From: an uncultured Selenomonadales bacterium
GTDB lineage: Bacteria; Bacillota; Negativicutes; Selenomonadales; Selenomonadaceae
NCBI GenBank assembly: GCA_946183785.1
Contig: CAMHCS010000004.1
Location: 36,967 to 100,966 of the forward strand
Direction of reading: 5' to 3'
DNA: 64,000 nt
A model generated the notes under the pieces. That model searched no databases and was not told the origin of the DNA. It was given only the letters and a program-made list of their open reading frames with translations. Each line of letters begins with the position of its first letter. Within the stretch, counting starts at the first letter, position 1. The position numbers were made by a program, and so were the translations under genes. Shown here in pieces: positions 17,020-24,516 of the stretch.

Positions 17020-17481
17020 ATGGATGCAAAATTAGTCAATCCGTTCATCGACGCCCTCGTTTCCGTTATGCCGCAGATGGGATTCGACGTACCGAAGCGC
17101 ACGAAAATGGGCGTAAAGAATCAGACCTGCAAAAGCCTTGGCGTATCCATCATCGTCGGCTTCACGAAAGGACTGCGGGGCAACGTCGTCTACAATATGT
17201 CGACGGACACGGCGAAATTCGTCGCTTCCAAGATGATGATGGGCATGCCAGTAGCGGAGCTTGACGAAATGGCGCAAAGCGCACTGTCGGAAATGAGCAA
17301 TATGCTGACCGCCAACGCCGCGACGAACCTCGCGGCTATGGGGTACACCGTGGATATTTCCACGCCGAGCCTGACGGTCGGCCAGGACTTTCAGATCAAG
17401 ATCAGCAGCGAGAACTACCTCGTCGTGGACATGGACCTCGGCGGGCAGGTCATGGAGCTCAATATTGCAGTACAGGCGTAA
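17020..17481 (+). CDS. cheX: CheX-family CheY-P phosphatase
   Basis: 153 residues: MDAKLVNPFIDALVSVMPQMGF start is typical of CheX, and the catalytic helix ALSEMSNMLTANAATNLA (near 86-103) has the E-x2-N pair that inserts into CheY-P. GFTKGLRGNVVYNMS is the usual preceding beta segment. CheX dimerises and removes phosphate from CheY-P. It is in an operon with the REC-CheX gene, the pair possibly acting as a tunable signal-termination module. Confidence 0.93.
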   Translation: MDAKLVNPFIDALVSVMPQMGFDVPKRTKMGVKNQTCKSLGVSIIVGFTKGLRGNVVYNMSTDTAKFVASKMMMGMPVAELDEMAQSALSEMSNMLTANAATNLAAMGYTVDISTPSLTVGQDFQIKISSENYLVVDMDLGGQVMELNIAVQA

Positions 17482-17555
17482 CAAAAAATCAGCGGGGCGT
17501 GCGCTTCGCTGATTTTCGCGTTTATGAAAAGCAGTATATTTGGAGGGATTATTAT

Positions 17556-18107
17556 ATGGCGACTCGGTTTCATGAACTTAAAATTGCGGGCTGCACGCGG
17601 CAGCTTCCGATTTTGAATCTCTCGGAGACGGAGGCCATCGCGGCTTTTGTCATGCTCGGCGATGTGGAGCTGACGGAGAGCTGCGCGAAGGCGCTGGCGG
17701 AGAAAGCTCCGAAGGAGACGGAGATCATCATGACCGCCGAGACGAAGGGAATCCCGCTGGCGGAGGAGCTTTCGCGGATTATGGGCTTTCCTCGCTATGT
17801 GACGGCGCGCAAGTCCGTCAAGGCGTATATGGAAAATCCGCTGTGCGTCGAGGATCGGTCGATCACGACGAAGGGCAAGCAGAAGCTCTATATCATGCAG
17901 GAGGATGTGGAGCGCGTCAGGGGGAAGCACGTGCTGTTGCTGGACGACGTCATCAGCCGGGGCGGCTCGATGAAAGCGCTTCGCGGTCTTGCGGAGGCGG
18001 CGGGCGGAATCGTCGTCGGAGAGGCCGCCGCGGTGGCGGAAGGAGACGCCGCCAAGCGCACGGATATCATCTTCCTGGCGTCGATGCCGCTGTTTACGGC
18101 GGAGTAA
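17556..18107 (+). CDS. Phosphoribosyltransferase family protein (Apt-like)
   Basis: 183 residues from ATG 17556, preceded by GGAGGG at 17542-17547; a longer frame from 17499 lacks a site. It carries the PRPP-binding loop VLLLDDVISRGGSMKAL (about residues 127-143), with the paired acidic residues that define type I PRTases. Resembles adenine or xanthine phosphoribosyltransferases and regulatory PRTase domains, so a purine salvage role is likely but the base is not certain. Stands alone between cheX and the zinc locus. Confidence 0.8.
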   Translation: MATRFHELKIAGCTRQLPILNLSETEAIAAFVMLGDVELTESCAKALAEKAPKETEIIMTAETKGIPLAEELSRIMGFPRYVTARKSVKAYMENPLCVEDRSITTKGKQKLYIMQEDVERVRGKHVLLLDDVISRGGSMKALRGLAEAAGGIVVGEAAAVAEGDAAKRTDIIFLASMPLFTAE

Positions 18108-18121
18108 TACGAAGAACAAGT

Positions 18122-18160
18122 AAATCTCGCTGGCTGCGTAAAAAGTCGGCGAGATTTTTA
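18122..18160 (+). terminator. Terminator after the PRTase gene
   Basis: AAATCTCGC (18122-18130) pairs with GCGAGATTT (18149-18157), then T-rich. Confidence 0.85.
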
Positions 18161-18164
18161 ATTT

Positions 18165-18177
18165 GGAAATTGTTTCC
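18165..18177 (+). promoter_or_regulatory. Candidate Zur operator, box 1
   Basis: GGAAATTGTTTCC is a perfect palindrome (GGAAA-3-TTTCC) eight bases upstream of the -35 of the zur promoter. It matches box 2 at 11 of 13 positions. Confidence 0.6.
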
Positions 18178-18184
18178 GTATTCA

Positions 18185-18213
18185 TTGACAGGGACATCTT
18201 TGACTGCTAGAAT
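18185..18213 (+). promoter_or_regulatory. Promoter of the zur-znuACB operon
   Basis: TTGACA (18185-18190), 17-base spacer, TAGAAT (18208-18213). Confidence 0.85.
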
Positions 18214-18214
18214 A

Positions 18215-18227
18215 GAAAATGGTTTCC
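18215..18227 (+). promoter_or_regulatory. Candidate Zur operator, box 2
   Basis: GAAAATGGTTTCC lies directly after the -10, over the expected transcription start. It is the near copy of box 1, so the pair brackets the promoter. Confidence 0.6.
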
Positions 18228-18259
18228 GATTTCGAATTGTGTTGGGAAGGAGAGACGCG

Positions 18260-18655
18260 ATGAAGTACAAGACGAAGCAGCGGGCGGCGCTGCTTGATTA
18301 TTTGGAGACGAGGCGCGGCGAGCATATCACTGTGGCGGACATCCGTGCGCATTTCGAGGCATTGGGGCGGCCCATCGGCACGACGACGCTTTACCGTCAG
18401 ACCGACGAACTGGTGCGTGAGGGATTGCTCCGCAAATATATCGTGGATGAGAACAGCGCGGCCTGCTTCGAGTTTACGGGCGAGCAGCCGACGAAGGAGA
18501 CGCTCGTGCATTGCAAATGCGAGGGCTGCGGAAAGCTTCTGCATATCCGCTGCGGCCAGTTTGAGGAAATGCGGCGGCACATTTCAGCCGACCATGATTT
18601 TGCCGTCGACGCGCGGCGTACGGTGCTTTACGGTCTGTGCTCCGACTGTAGATAA
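18260..18655 (+). CDS. zur: Fur-family metalloregulator, probably Zur
   Basis: 131 residues starting at ATG 18260 (AAGGAGAG upstream). The winged-helix N-terminus runs YKTKQRAALLDYLETRRGEHITV with recognition helix region IGTTTLYRQTDELVREGL (near 37-55). The C-terminal half carries the paired-cysteine structural zinc site (HCKCEGCGKLLHIRC near 80-94 and CSDC at 127-130) typical of Fur/Zur. Located at the head of a znuA-znuC-znuB operon, so it most likely senses Zn2+ and represses zinc uptake. Two palindromic boxes bracket the promoter, implying autoregulation. Fur or PerR function cannot be excluded from sequence alone. Confidence 0.88.
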   Translation: MKYKTKQRAALLDYLETRRGEHITVADIRAHFEALGRPIGTTTLYRQTDELVREGLLRKYIVDENSAACFEFTGEQPTKETLVHCKCEGCGKLLHIRCGQFEEMRRHISADHDFAVDARRTVLYGLCSDCR

Positions 18656-18686
18656 TTCCATTTGAAGATAATTGGAGGTTCACACC

Positions 18687-19787
18687 ATGAAAAAAATAGT
18701 TTCGATTCTTATGTGCTTGCTGCTGTTGGCGGCGCTTGGCGGCTGCGGTTCCCGGCCCCGGAACGCGCAGACGCCCGAGCCGAAAACCGAGCCGAAAAAA
18801 CTGAAAATCGTTACGACGATTTTCCCAATCCATGACTGGACATGGGAAGTCCTCGGCGGCGAGGCGGCGAACGCCGAACTGACCATGCTGCTCCGAAGCG
18901 GCGTCGATATGCACAGCTACCAGCCCACGGCCGACGACCTCGTGAAGCTGTCCTCCTGCGACGTGCTGATCTATGTGGGCGGTGAGTCGGACAAGTGGAT
19001 CGAGGATGCGCGCAAGGAGGCCGTCAATCAGAACATGGTCGCCCTGCGGCTGATGGACGTGCTCGGCGATCGCCTGAAGCAGGAGGAAACCATCGAGGGG
19101 ATGGATGCGCACCATCACCATGACCACGACAAGGACGACCACAGGCATGAAGAGCATAAACATGAAGAACATAAACACGAAGAGCACAAACACGAAGAAC
19201 ATAAACACGAAGAACACGGCCGCGACAAAGAAGGCCATGAGCATCATGACGAATACGACGAGCATATCTGGCTGTCGCTGAAAAACGCTCAGCTTTGCGT
19301 CGACGCCATCGCTGACGCGCTGGCACGCGCCGACGCTGCCCATGCGCAGGCGTACAGGGATAATGCCGAAGTTTACCGCGCTAAGCTCTCCGCCGTGGAC
19401 AAAGAGTACGAGGCCGCTGTCGCCGCCGCGCCGAAAAAGACGCTGCTGTTCGGCGACCGGTTCCCGTTCCGCTATCTCGTGGACGATTACGGTCTAAAAT
19501 ATTACGCTGCGTTCCCCGGCTGTTCCGCCGAGACCGAGGCCAGCTTTGAGACCATCGCTTTCCTGTCGGCGAAGCTTGACGAGCTGAAGCTCCCGGCCGT
19601 TCTGACCATCGAGGGCGGTTCCCGCAAAGTCGCCGAGACGATTCTTTACAACACGCCGACGCATGACCAGAAAATCCTCGTCCTGGACTCCATGCAGTCC
19701 ACCGTCGGGGATAAGGCGGCCTATGGTCGAAATTACCTCGCGGTCATGCGGAAAAATCTCGACGTGTTGAAGGAAGCGCTGCAATAA
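18687..19787 (+). CDS. znuA: Zinc ABC transporter substrate-binding lipoprotein ZnuA
   Basis: 366 residues from ATG 18687 with GGAGG upstream at 18674-18678. A lipoprotein signal ends in LGGC (Cys20). The cluster A-I fold follows, with a metal-binding His in SGVDMHSYQPT, and a long His/Glu-rich linker (about residues 146-192) containing HHHHDHDKDD and about five HKHEE repeats, typical of high-affinity zinc capture. A second metal region is EHIWLSLKNAQ. Its stop overlaps the znuC start by one base (TAATG), so translation is coupled. Binds periplasmic Zn2+ (possibly Mn2+). Confidence 0.93.
   Translation: MKKIVSILMCLLLLAALGGCGSRPRNAQTPEPKTEPKKLKIVTTIFPIHDWTWEVLGGEAANAELTMLLRSGVDMHSYQPTADDLVKLSSCDVLIYVGGESDKWIEDARKEAVNQNMVALRLMDVLGDRLKQEETIEGMDAHHHHDHDKDDHRHEEHKHEEHKHEEHKHEEHKHEEHGRDKEGHEHHDEYDEHIWLSLKNAQLCVDAIADALARADAAHAQAYRDNAEVYRAKLSAVDKEYEAAVAAAPKKTLLFGDRFPFRYLVDDYGLKYYAAFPGCSAETEASFETIAFLSAKLDELKLPAVLTIEGGSRKVAETILYNTPTHDQKILVLDSMQSTVGDKAAYGRNYLAVMRKNLDVLKEALQ
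19146..19222 (+). repeat. 15-bp tandem repeat encoding HKHEE units in ZnuA
   Basis: Five units of about 15 bases, pattern CATGAAGAGCATAAA with third-position changes. They encode repeated E-E-H-K-H. The variations are mostly synonymous, so the repeat is kept at the protein level. Confidence 0.85.
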
Positions 19788-20500
19788 TGCCCCAGATTGT
19801 CTGTGAAAACCTGTCCCTCGGCTACGAAGGCGAAACCATCGTCAGGGATTTGAGCGTTTCCGTCGAGACCGGCATGTACCTCTGTATCGTCGGCGAAAAC
19901 GGCGCGGGCAAATCCACGCTGATGAAGGCGATTCTCGGGCTTCGGGCGCCGCTCTCGGGGCGTGTCGCGTTCGGCGACGGCCTCAAAAAGCGGGAAATCG
20001 GATACCTTTCCCAGCAGACCGACGTGCAAAAGGATTTCCCCGCTTCCGTGCGGGAAATCGTGTTGTCCGGTTTTCAGGGGCGCATGGGCTTTTGGCCGTT
20101 TTACAAACGGGAGGAACAAGAACGCGCGGAGAGAAACATGGAGCGCATGGGCGTCGCCGATCTTGCCGACCGGTGCTATCGCGACCTTTCCGGCGGTCAG
20201 CAGCAGCGCGTCCTTTTGGCGCGGGCGCTTTGCGCGACGGAAAAGCTGCTGCTGCTTGACGAGCCGGTGTCGGGGCTCGACCCCGTCGTTACCGCCGATA
20301 TGTATCGGATTATCGGCGAGCTCCATCGGTCCGGCGTGACAATCGTCATGATCACCCATGACGTGGCCGAGGCACTGCCCTGCGCCACCCATATCCTGCA
20401 CCTCGGGCGCCGTGTCTTTTTTGGGACGCGGGACGAATACCTGCGCGAAATGCAGGATGCGCAGGGGGAAAAGGAGGATCGCTCCGCATGGAAGCCGTAA
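19787..20500 (+). CDS. znuC: Zinc ABC transporter ATPase ZnuC
   Basis: 237 residues. Walker A GENGAGKST (near 36-44), Q-loop YLSQQTD, signature LSGGQQQRV (near 135), Walker B LLLLDEPVSGLD (near 155-166), and H-loop MITHD (near 189). Begins in overlap with the znuA stop, and its end overlaps the znuB start by 13 bases. Length and context match ZnuC. Confidence 0.94.
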   Translation: MPQIVCENLSLGYEGETIVRDLSVSVETGMYLCIVGENGAGKSTLMKAILGLRAPLSGRVAFGDGLKKREIGYLSQQTDVQKDFPASVREIVLSGFQGRMGFWPFYKREEQERAERNMERMGVADLADRCYRDLSGGQQQRVLLARALCATEKLLLLDEPVSGLDPVVTADMYRIIGELHRSGVTIVMITHDVAEALPCATHILHLGRRVFFGTRDEYLREMQDAQGEKEDRSAWKP

Positions 20501-21333
20501 TCGACAAACTCGCGCTCTATATGCAGTACCCGTTTGTGCGCTACGCGTTGATCGTTGGCGTGCTGATCGCTCTTTGCTCGTCGCTGCTCGGCGTCACGCT
20601 GGTGCTGAAGCGGTTTTCCTTCATTGGCGACGGGCTCTCTCATGTGGCCTTCGGCGCGTTGGCCGTCGCCACCGTGCTGCAGGCCGCGAATAAAATGACC
20701 GTTGTACTGCCATTGACTCTCTTGACTGCCGTGTTGCTGCTCCGCACCGGCAAGGACACGAAAATCAAGGGAGACGCTGCTGTCGCCATGATCTCGGTCA
20801 CTTCGCTGGCTTTCGGGTATCTCCTGATGAACGTCTTTTCCTCCTCGCCGAACGTTTCCGGAGACGTCTGCAGCACCCTTTTCGGCTCCACTTCGATCCT
20901 GACGCTGACGAAGCACGAGGTCTGGTTTTCCGTCTTTCTTTCCGTTGCGGTGCTGCTGCTGTTTGGTTTTTTCTATCAAAAAATCTTCGCGATTACTTTC
21001 GATGAGGACTTCGCCCGGGCCGTCGGCATCAACGTGAGCCGCTACAACCTGATGCTTGCCGTCATCATTGCCGTCATCATCGTGCTGGCGATGAATCTCG
21101 TGGGTTCGCTTCTGATCTCGGCTTTCGTGATTTTCCCGGCGTTGTCGGCCATGCGGATTTTCCGTACCTTCTTCGCCGTGACGATATGTTCGGCAACGCT
21201 CTCCGTTGTCTGTGCGCTGGCGGGTATCCTCGCGTCGATCCTCGCGGGGACTCCCGTGGGTGCCACCGTCGTCGCGATGGACGCGGCGGCGTTTCTTCTC
21301 TGCTGTCTCGCAGGACGGCTGCGGGGTGCGTGA
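20488..21333 (+). CDS. znuB: Zinc ABC transporter permease ZnuB
   Basis: 281 residues of the ABC-3 metal permease family, with about eight hydrophobic helices. Family regions are LGVTLVLKRFSFIGDGLSHVAFGALA (near 34-59, in parts) and FDEDFARAVGINVSRYN (coupling-helix region, near 170-187), then NLVGSLLISAFVIFPALSA. It pairs with ZnuC at the membrane. Start overlaps znuC, RBS AAAAGGAGGATCGC within it. Confidence 0.93.
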   Translation: MEAVIDKLALYMQYPFVRYALIVGVLIALCSSLLGVTLVLKRFSFIGDGLSHVAFGALAVATVLQAANKMTVVLPLTLLTAVLLLRTGKDTKIKGDAAVAMISVTSLAFGYLLMNVFSSSPNVSGDVCSTLFGSTSILTLTKHEVWFSVFLSVAVLLLFGFFYQKIFAITFDEDFARAVGINVSRYNLMLAVIIAVIIVLAMNLVGSLLISAFVIFPALSAMRIFRTFFAVTICSATLSVVCALAGILASILAGTPVGATVVAMDAAAFLLCCLAGRLRGA

Positions 21334-21363
21334 CGCCGACTCGGCTGTCAAACCAATAAAAAG

Positions 21364-21394
21364 CGTCCCGCTTTTGACAGGCGGGACGTTTTAA
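21364..21394. terminator. Bidirectional terminator between znuB and metF
   Basis: CGTCCCGC (21364-21371) pairs with GCGGGACG (21381-21388), with A-rich and T-rich flanks. Serves converging genes. Confidence 0.85.
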
Positions 21395-21403
21395 TTTGCG
21401 CCG

Positions 21404-22270
21404 TTACAGCAGCGTGCGGACGGTTTCACTGATTTTTCGGGCGATGTACGGGTTGTTCATCGTATAGAGATGAATACCGTCGACGCCGTGGGCGAGGAGG
21501 TCGACGATCTGTGCGGTGGCGAAGGCGATGCCCGCGTCGCGAAGGGCTTCGGGCTGGGCCTCGTATTTTGCCAGCACGCGCTGGAATTTTCGCGGCAGCG
21601 TCGCGCCGCAGAGCGTCACCATGCGCTCAATCTGCTTCTTGTTCGTGACAGGCATGATGCCGGCTTCGATGGGAACCTTGATTCCGGCTTTCGCCGTTTT
21701 CTCCTGAAATTCATAGAAAAATTCGTTGTCGAAGAAGAGCTGGGTGATCAGACGGTCGACGCCCGCGTCCACTTTCCTGCGAAGGTTTTGGATATCCGTT
21801 TCGAGGTCGGGGGCCTCGGTGTGCCCTTCGGGATAGCAGGCGGCGAAAATCTGGAAGCGGTCGCCTGCGTGGGCGCGAATGAACGCGACGAGGTCGCTGG
21901 CGTGGCGGAAATCCTCTTTCGGCGTCAGATCCGGCACGCGGTCGCCGCGCAGTGCGAGGATTTTCCGCACGCCGTTTGCTTCCAGCTCGTCGAGCATGGA
22001 CAGGACGTCGGCGCGGGTGAAATGAATACAGGGCAAGTGTGCGATACCCTCTCGGTGGTATTTGTTTTGAATGGCGGAAGCGACCTCGATGGTGCGCCGG
22101 TTTGAGCCGTCCGCCGAGCCGCCTGCGCCGCAGGTGACACTGATGAAGTCCGGCTCGAGATCCGTCAGCTCGTCGAGGGTGCGGTAGACAGTGTCGATGG
22201 GCATGTCCCGTTTTGGCGGGAAGATCTCAAAGGAAAAAATCGCGCGCTTTCGCTTGTCGTCGGTCGGCAT
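21404..22270 (-). CDS. metF: Methylenetetrahydrofolate reductase
   Basis: 288 residues. Converts 5,10-methylene-THF to 5-methyl-THF for methionine synthesis; a FAD TIM barrel. Motifs: FSFEIFPPK (near 12-20, containing the catalytic Glu), DFISVTCGAGGS (near 41), ILALRGDRV (near 105), FQIFAACYPEGH (near 137) and ITQLFFDNEFF (near 175). The RBS is AAAGGAG upstream of ATG. It starts only 26 bases after the HD-GYP stop on the same strand, so the two may share a transcript. No SAM riboswitch fits in that gap. Confidence 0.95.
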   Translation of the reverse strand: MPTDDKRKRAIFSFEIFPPKRDMPIDTVYRTLDELTDLEPDFISVTCGAGGSADGSNRRTIEVASAIQNKYHREGIAHLPCIHFTRADVLSMLDELEANGVRKILALRGDRVPDLTPKEDFRHASDLVAFIRAHAGDRFQIFAACYPEGHTEAPDLETDIQNLRRKVDAGVDRLITQLFFDNEFFYEFQEKTAKAGIKVPIEAGIMPVTNKKQIERMVTLCGATLPRKFQRVLAKYEAQPEALRDAGIAFATAQIVDLLAHGVDGIHLYTMNNPYIARKISETVRTLL

Positions 22271-22296
22271 GGGAGAGGACTCCTTTCGTTTTCGAA

Positions 22297-23349
22297 TCAG
22301 TCTGTTTCGTCGCGCATGGTGAAATCTTTATCCTCGTCGATCAGCTGCAGCATCAAATCGGCGAAATGGGGGTCGAACTGCGTGCCTTTTCCTTTTTCAA
22401 TCTCCGCGCGGGCGACTGCCTGCGGCAGCCCTTTGCGGTAGCTGCGGCTGGAGGTCATGGCGTCGTAAGTGTCGGCGACGGCGATGATTCGCGCGGGGCG
22501 TGGAATCGCCTCGCCTGCCAGTTTGTCCGGATAGCCTTTGCCGTCGTAACGCTCATGATGGGAACGCGCGCCGATGGAGAGGTCGGGAAATTGTTGGATC
22601 GTGCGCAAAATGTCGGAGCCGATAATGGTGTGGGATTGGATCGTGTGGAATTCCTCATCGTCCAGTCGGCCGGGTTTGTTGATGATGTTTCCGGCGACGC
22701 CGATCTTTCCAATGTCGTGCAGCAGGCCCATATAGTAAATGCGTTTCTGGGCCTCCTCGTCGTCTCCGGCGCGCTGTGCGATGAGCTTCGCATAGTCCGC
22801 GACGCGCTCGGAATGGCCATGTGTGTAGTTGTCTTTCGCGTCGATGGTCTTGGCCAGGGCGATGGCCATTTCCCGGAAGAGCTCGCGGCTCTCAGCGAGG
22901 CGGGTTTCTGCAAGGGAGGTCTGTCGGTTGACTTCCTGCTCCAGATGCTCCTGCAGATATTCGTAACGGAGCACGCGGCGCACACGCTGGCGCATGACCT
23001 CGGGAATGAATGGCTTCCGCACGAAGTCGGTCGCGCCTTCAATGAAGCCCTTGGACTCCAGTTCTACGCTGATGTCGCCAGTCAGCATGATGACCGGGAT
23101 ATCGGCCGTGTGGGGGTCGTGCTTCAGCACGCGCAGGACGTCAAAGCCGTCCATGCCGGGCATGCGGAAATCGAGCATTACGAGATCTGCGTTATTCTCG
23201 GCAATCCACGCCAGTCCTTCCGGGCCGGATCTCATGGTCGTCACTTCCGCTTCGTTTTTGAACGCGCGGGAAATCATCATCAGGTTCATGTCGTCATCGT
23301 CGATGGCGAGCAGATGCGGCGTTCTTTCGCCGTAAAAGGAATCTGTCAT
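22297..23349 (-). CDS. Response regulator with HD-GYP c-di-GMP phosphodiesterase domain
   Basis: 350 residues from ATG 23349 (AAAGGACGACTTCCC upstream). The receiver domain (about 10-125) has the DDDD acidic pocket (17-20), phospho-Asp60 (LVMLDFRMPGMDG), Thr in MLTGD and Lys in VRKPF. A helical linker then leads to the HD-GYP domain (about 175-345) with THGHSERVADY, the catalytic HD in LLHDIGKIG, HHERYDGKGYP and an intact GYP. All metal ligands look present, so active c-di-GMP hydrolysis is expected. Cognate kinase is not adjacent. metF follows closely. Confidence 0.93.
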   Translation of the reverse strand: MTDSFYGERTPHLLAIDDDDMNLMMISRAFKNEAEVTTMRSGPEGLAWIAENNADLVMLDFRMPGMDGFDVLRVLKHDPHTADIPVIMLTGDISVELESKGFIEGATDFVRKPFIPEVMRQRVRRVLRYEYLQEHLEQEVNRQTSLAETRLAESRELFREMAIALAKTIDAKDNYTHGHSERVADYAKLIAQRAGDDEEAQKRIYYMGLLHDIGKIGVAGNIINKPGRLDDEEFHTIQSHTIIGSDILRTIQQFPDLSIGARSHHERYDGKGYPDKLAGEAIPRPARIIAVADTYDAMTSSRSYRKGLPQAVARAEIEKGKGTQFDPHFADLMLQLIDEDKDFTMRDETD

Positions 23350-23440
23350 GGGAAGTCGTCCTTTCACTAGGGTACTGACACGATGGTATTTTACCAAACG
23401 CTGCCGCTGATACCGCCGTCTGCGTCAGAGCCGTCAGTCG

Positions 23441-23458
23441 GCATATGACGACATATGC
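23441..23458. promoter_or_regulatory. Inverted repeat upstream of the HD-GYP gene
   Basis: GCATATG (23441-23447) and CATATGC (23452-23458) are perfect inverted arms with a 4-base spacer, about 90 bases upstream of the start and about 45 bases before a possible -10 (TAAAAT on the minus strand, 23395-23390). Could be an operator. Confidence 0.45.
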
Positions 23459-23501
23459 GGCGCTGTTTTTGGCAATGATTATCGTGGTATACTGGTCGTA
23501 A

Positions 23502-23683
23502 AGGAACCACTGAATAAGTCCCTCCGCGCCTCTGCCGGGTCTTTTTCCGCCTGTCGTCGTCAAATCCCTCTCGACGTAGCGATGCTACGCCTTCGAGGCG
23601 TGATATGCCACTGGCATGTCACGTCCTAGACAGTCGAAAAAATCCCTCGACAGATGCACGAATTGACTTAATCAGTGTTTCCT
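23502..23683 (+). repeat. MITE-like element, copy 3 (182 bp, altered centre)
   Basis: Same ends and body as copy 1 with one substitution, but the GATTTTC after CGAGG is replaced by about 27 bases that form their own near-perfect palindrome (CGTGATATGCCA / TGGCATGTCACG around 23600-23624). AA flanks both ends. Confidence 0.9.
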
Positions 23684-23733
23684 AAAATCTGTACGTCTAT
23701 ATAATAGCAGGAATGCGACGGAAAGAAAATAGC

Positions 23734-23770
23734 AAAAAAAGACGCCTTTGCGTTTTTGCAAAAGGCGTCT
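23734..23770 (-). terminator. Terminator of the hydrogenase operon
   Basis: On the minus strand AGACGCCTTT (23770-23761) pairs with AAAGGCGTCT (23749-23740) and is followed by T7. Strong. Confidence 0.9.
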
Positions 23771-23790
23771 GCACCAGGTTTCCTGTATTG

Positions 23791-24504
23791 TTAAACTTTT
23801 TCCGTAGTGTCCACTTCGTTGGCGTCCACAGGGACATGCTCGAGAAGCTTAGATCCGGAGAACATGCTCGAGACCTCGCTTTCGCCTTCCATGAACTCTG
23901 CTCTCGTGACCATGTAAAGATGGCCTGAGGTGAAGAGGACGATCGCCCATGCGGTGTAATGGTGGACCAGGTGCGTCATCATCTCGCCGCCGAGCCAGAC
24001 GTTGATCCAGCCGAAGAGCGTGCCGCCGATGCCGTCCGGGTTTGTCATGTAGTACATCGCGAATCCGGTCAGCACCTCGATCCCAACCAGCACATAGAGC
24101 CCTGCGTAGGACATGCGGGCCAGCGGATTCCTGAGGTATGATTTGTGGAAGCGCTTGACGAGCATATAGTGAAGTGCGACGTCAACCGTTTCCGCGTAGA
24201 AATGTCCTTCCCAAAAGCGGGGGAAAAGACGGTCGCCCTTGTTCACGATAAAGCCGTAGACCCGCAAAATGAACGCAGCGCAAAAGGCATAGGCTGCGAG
24301 GAAGTGGATGTTCCGCACCCAGTTCATCAGCATGCTGGTCTGTGTCGGCTCCAGCGCCATGATCTCCAGAGGCTTTCCAATCAGGATGCCCGTCACGAAA
24401 AGCACGATAATCGAGTCCACCATGACCCAGTGGAAGATGCGGAGCCACGGACTGAAAAGGTAATATTCCCGCCGTTTCTGGATCTTCATGTTATCATGTT
24501 CCAT
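23791..24504 (-). CDS. [NiFe] hydrogenase b-type cytochrome subunit
   Basis: 237 residues of the HyaC/HupC family: the membrane diheme cytochrome b that passes electrons from H2 oxidation to quinones. About four or five hydrophobic helices. Candidate heme ligands are His in WLRIFHWVMV (near 24), NIHFLAAYAF (near 62) and the pair in THLVHHYTAWAI (near 180). GIEVLTGFAMYY is also family-typical. It follows the large subunit by 12 bases, and the order small-large-cytochrome is the standard membrane uptake hydrogenase layout. Confidence 0.93.
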   Translation of the reverse strand: MEHDNMKIQKRREYYLFSPWLRIFHWVMVDSIIVLFVTGILIGKPLEIMALEPTQTSMLMNWVRNIHFLAAYAFCAAFILRVYGFIVNKGDRLFPRFWEGHFYAETVDVALHYMLVKRFHKSYLRNPLARMSYAGLYVLVGIEVLTGFAMYYMTNPDGIGGTLFGWINVWLGGEMMTHLVHHYTAWAIVLFTSGHLYMVTRAEFMEGESEVSSMFSGSKLLEHVPVDANEVDTTEKV

Positions 24505-24516
24505 GCGGATCCCTCC

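Noticed and set aside
17499..17555. Longer N-terminus for the phosphoribosyltransferase
   Set aside because: GGAGGG directly before ATG 17556 makes the shorter start far better; the extension has no family similarity.
19146..19222. Possible CRISPR-like repeats in the zinc locus
   Set aside because: Repeats are 15 bases with no spacers and code for a His-rich linker.
21200..22300. SAM or cobalamin riboswitch for metF
   Set aside because: Only 26 bases separate metF from the upstream gene, too short for either riboswitch.
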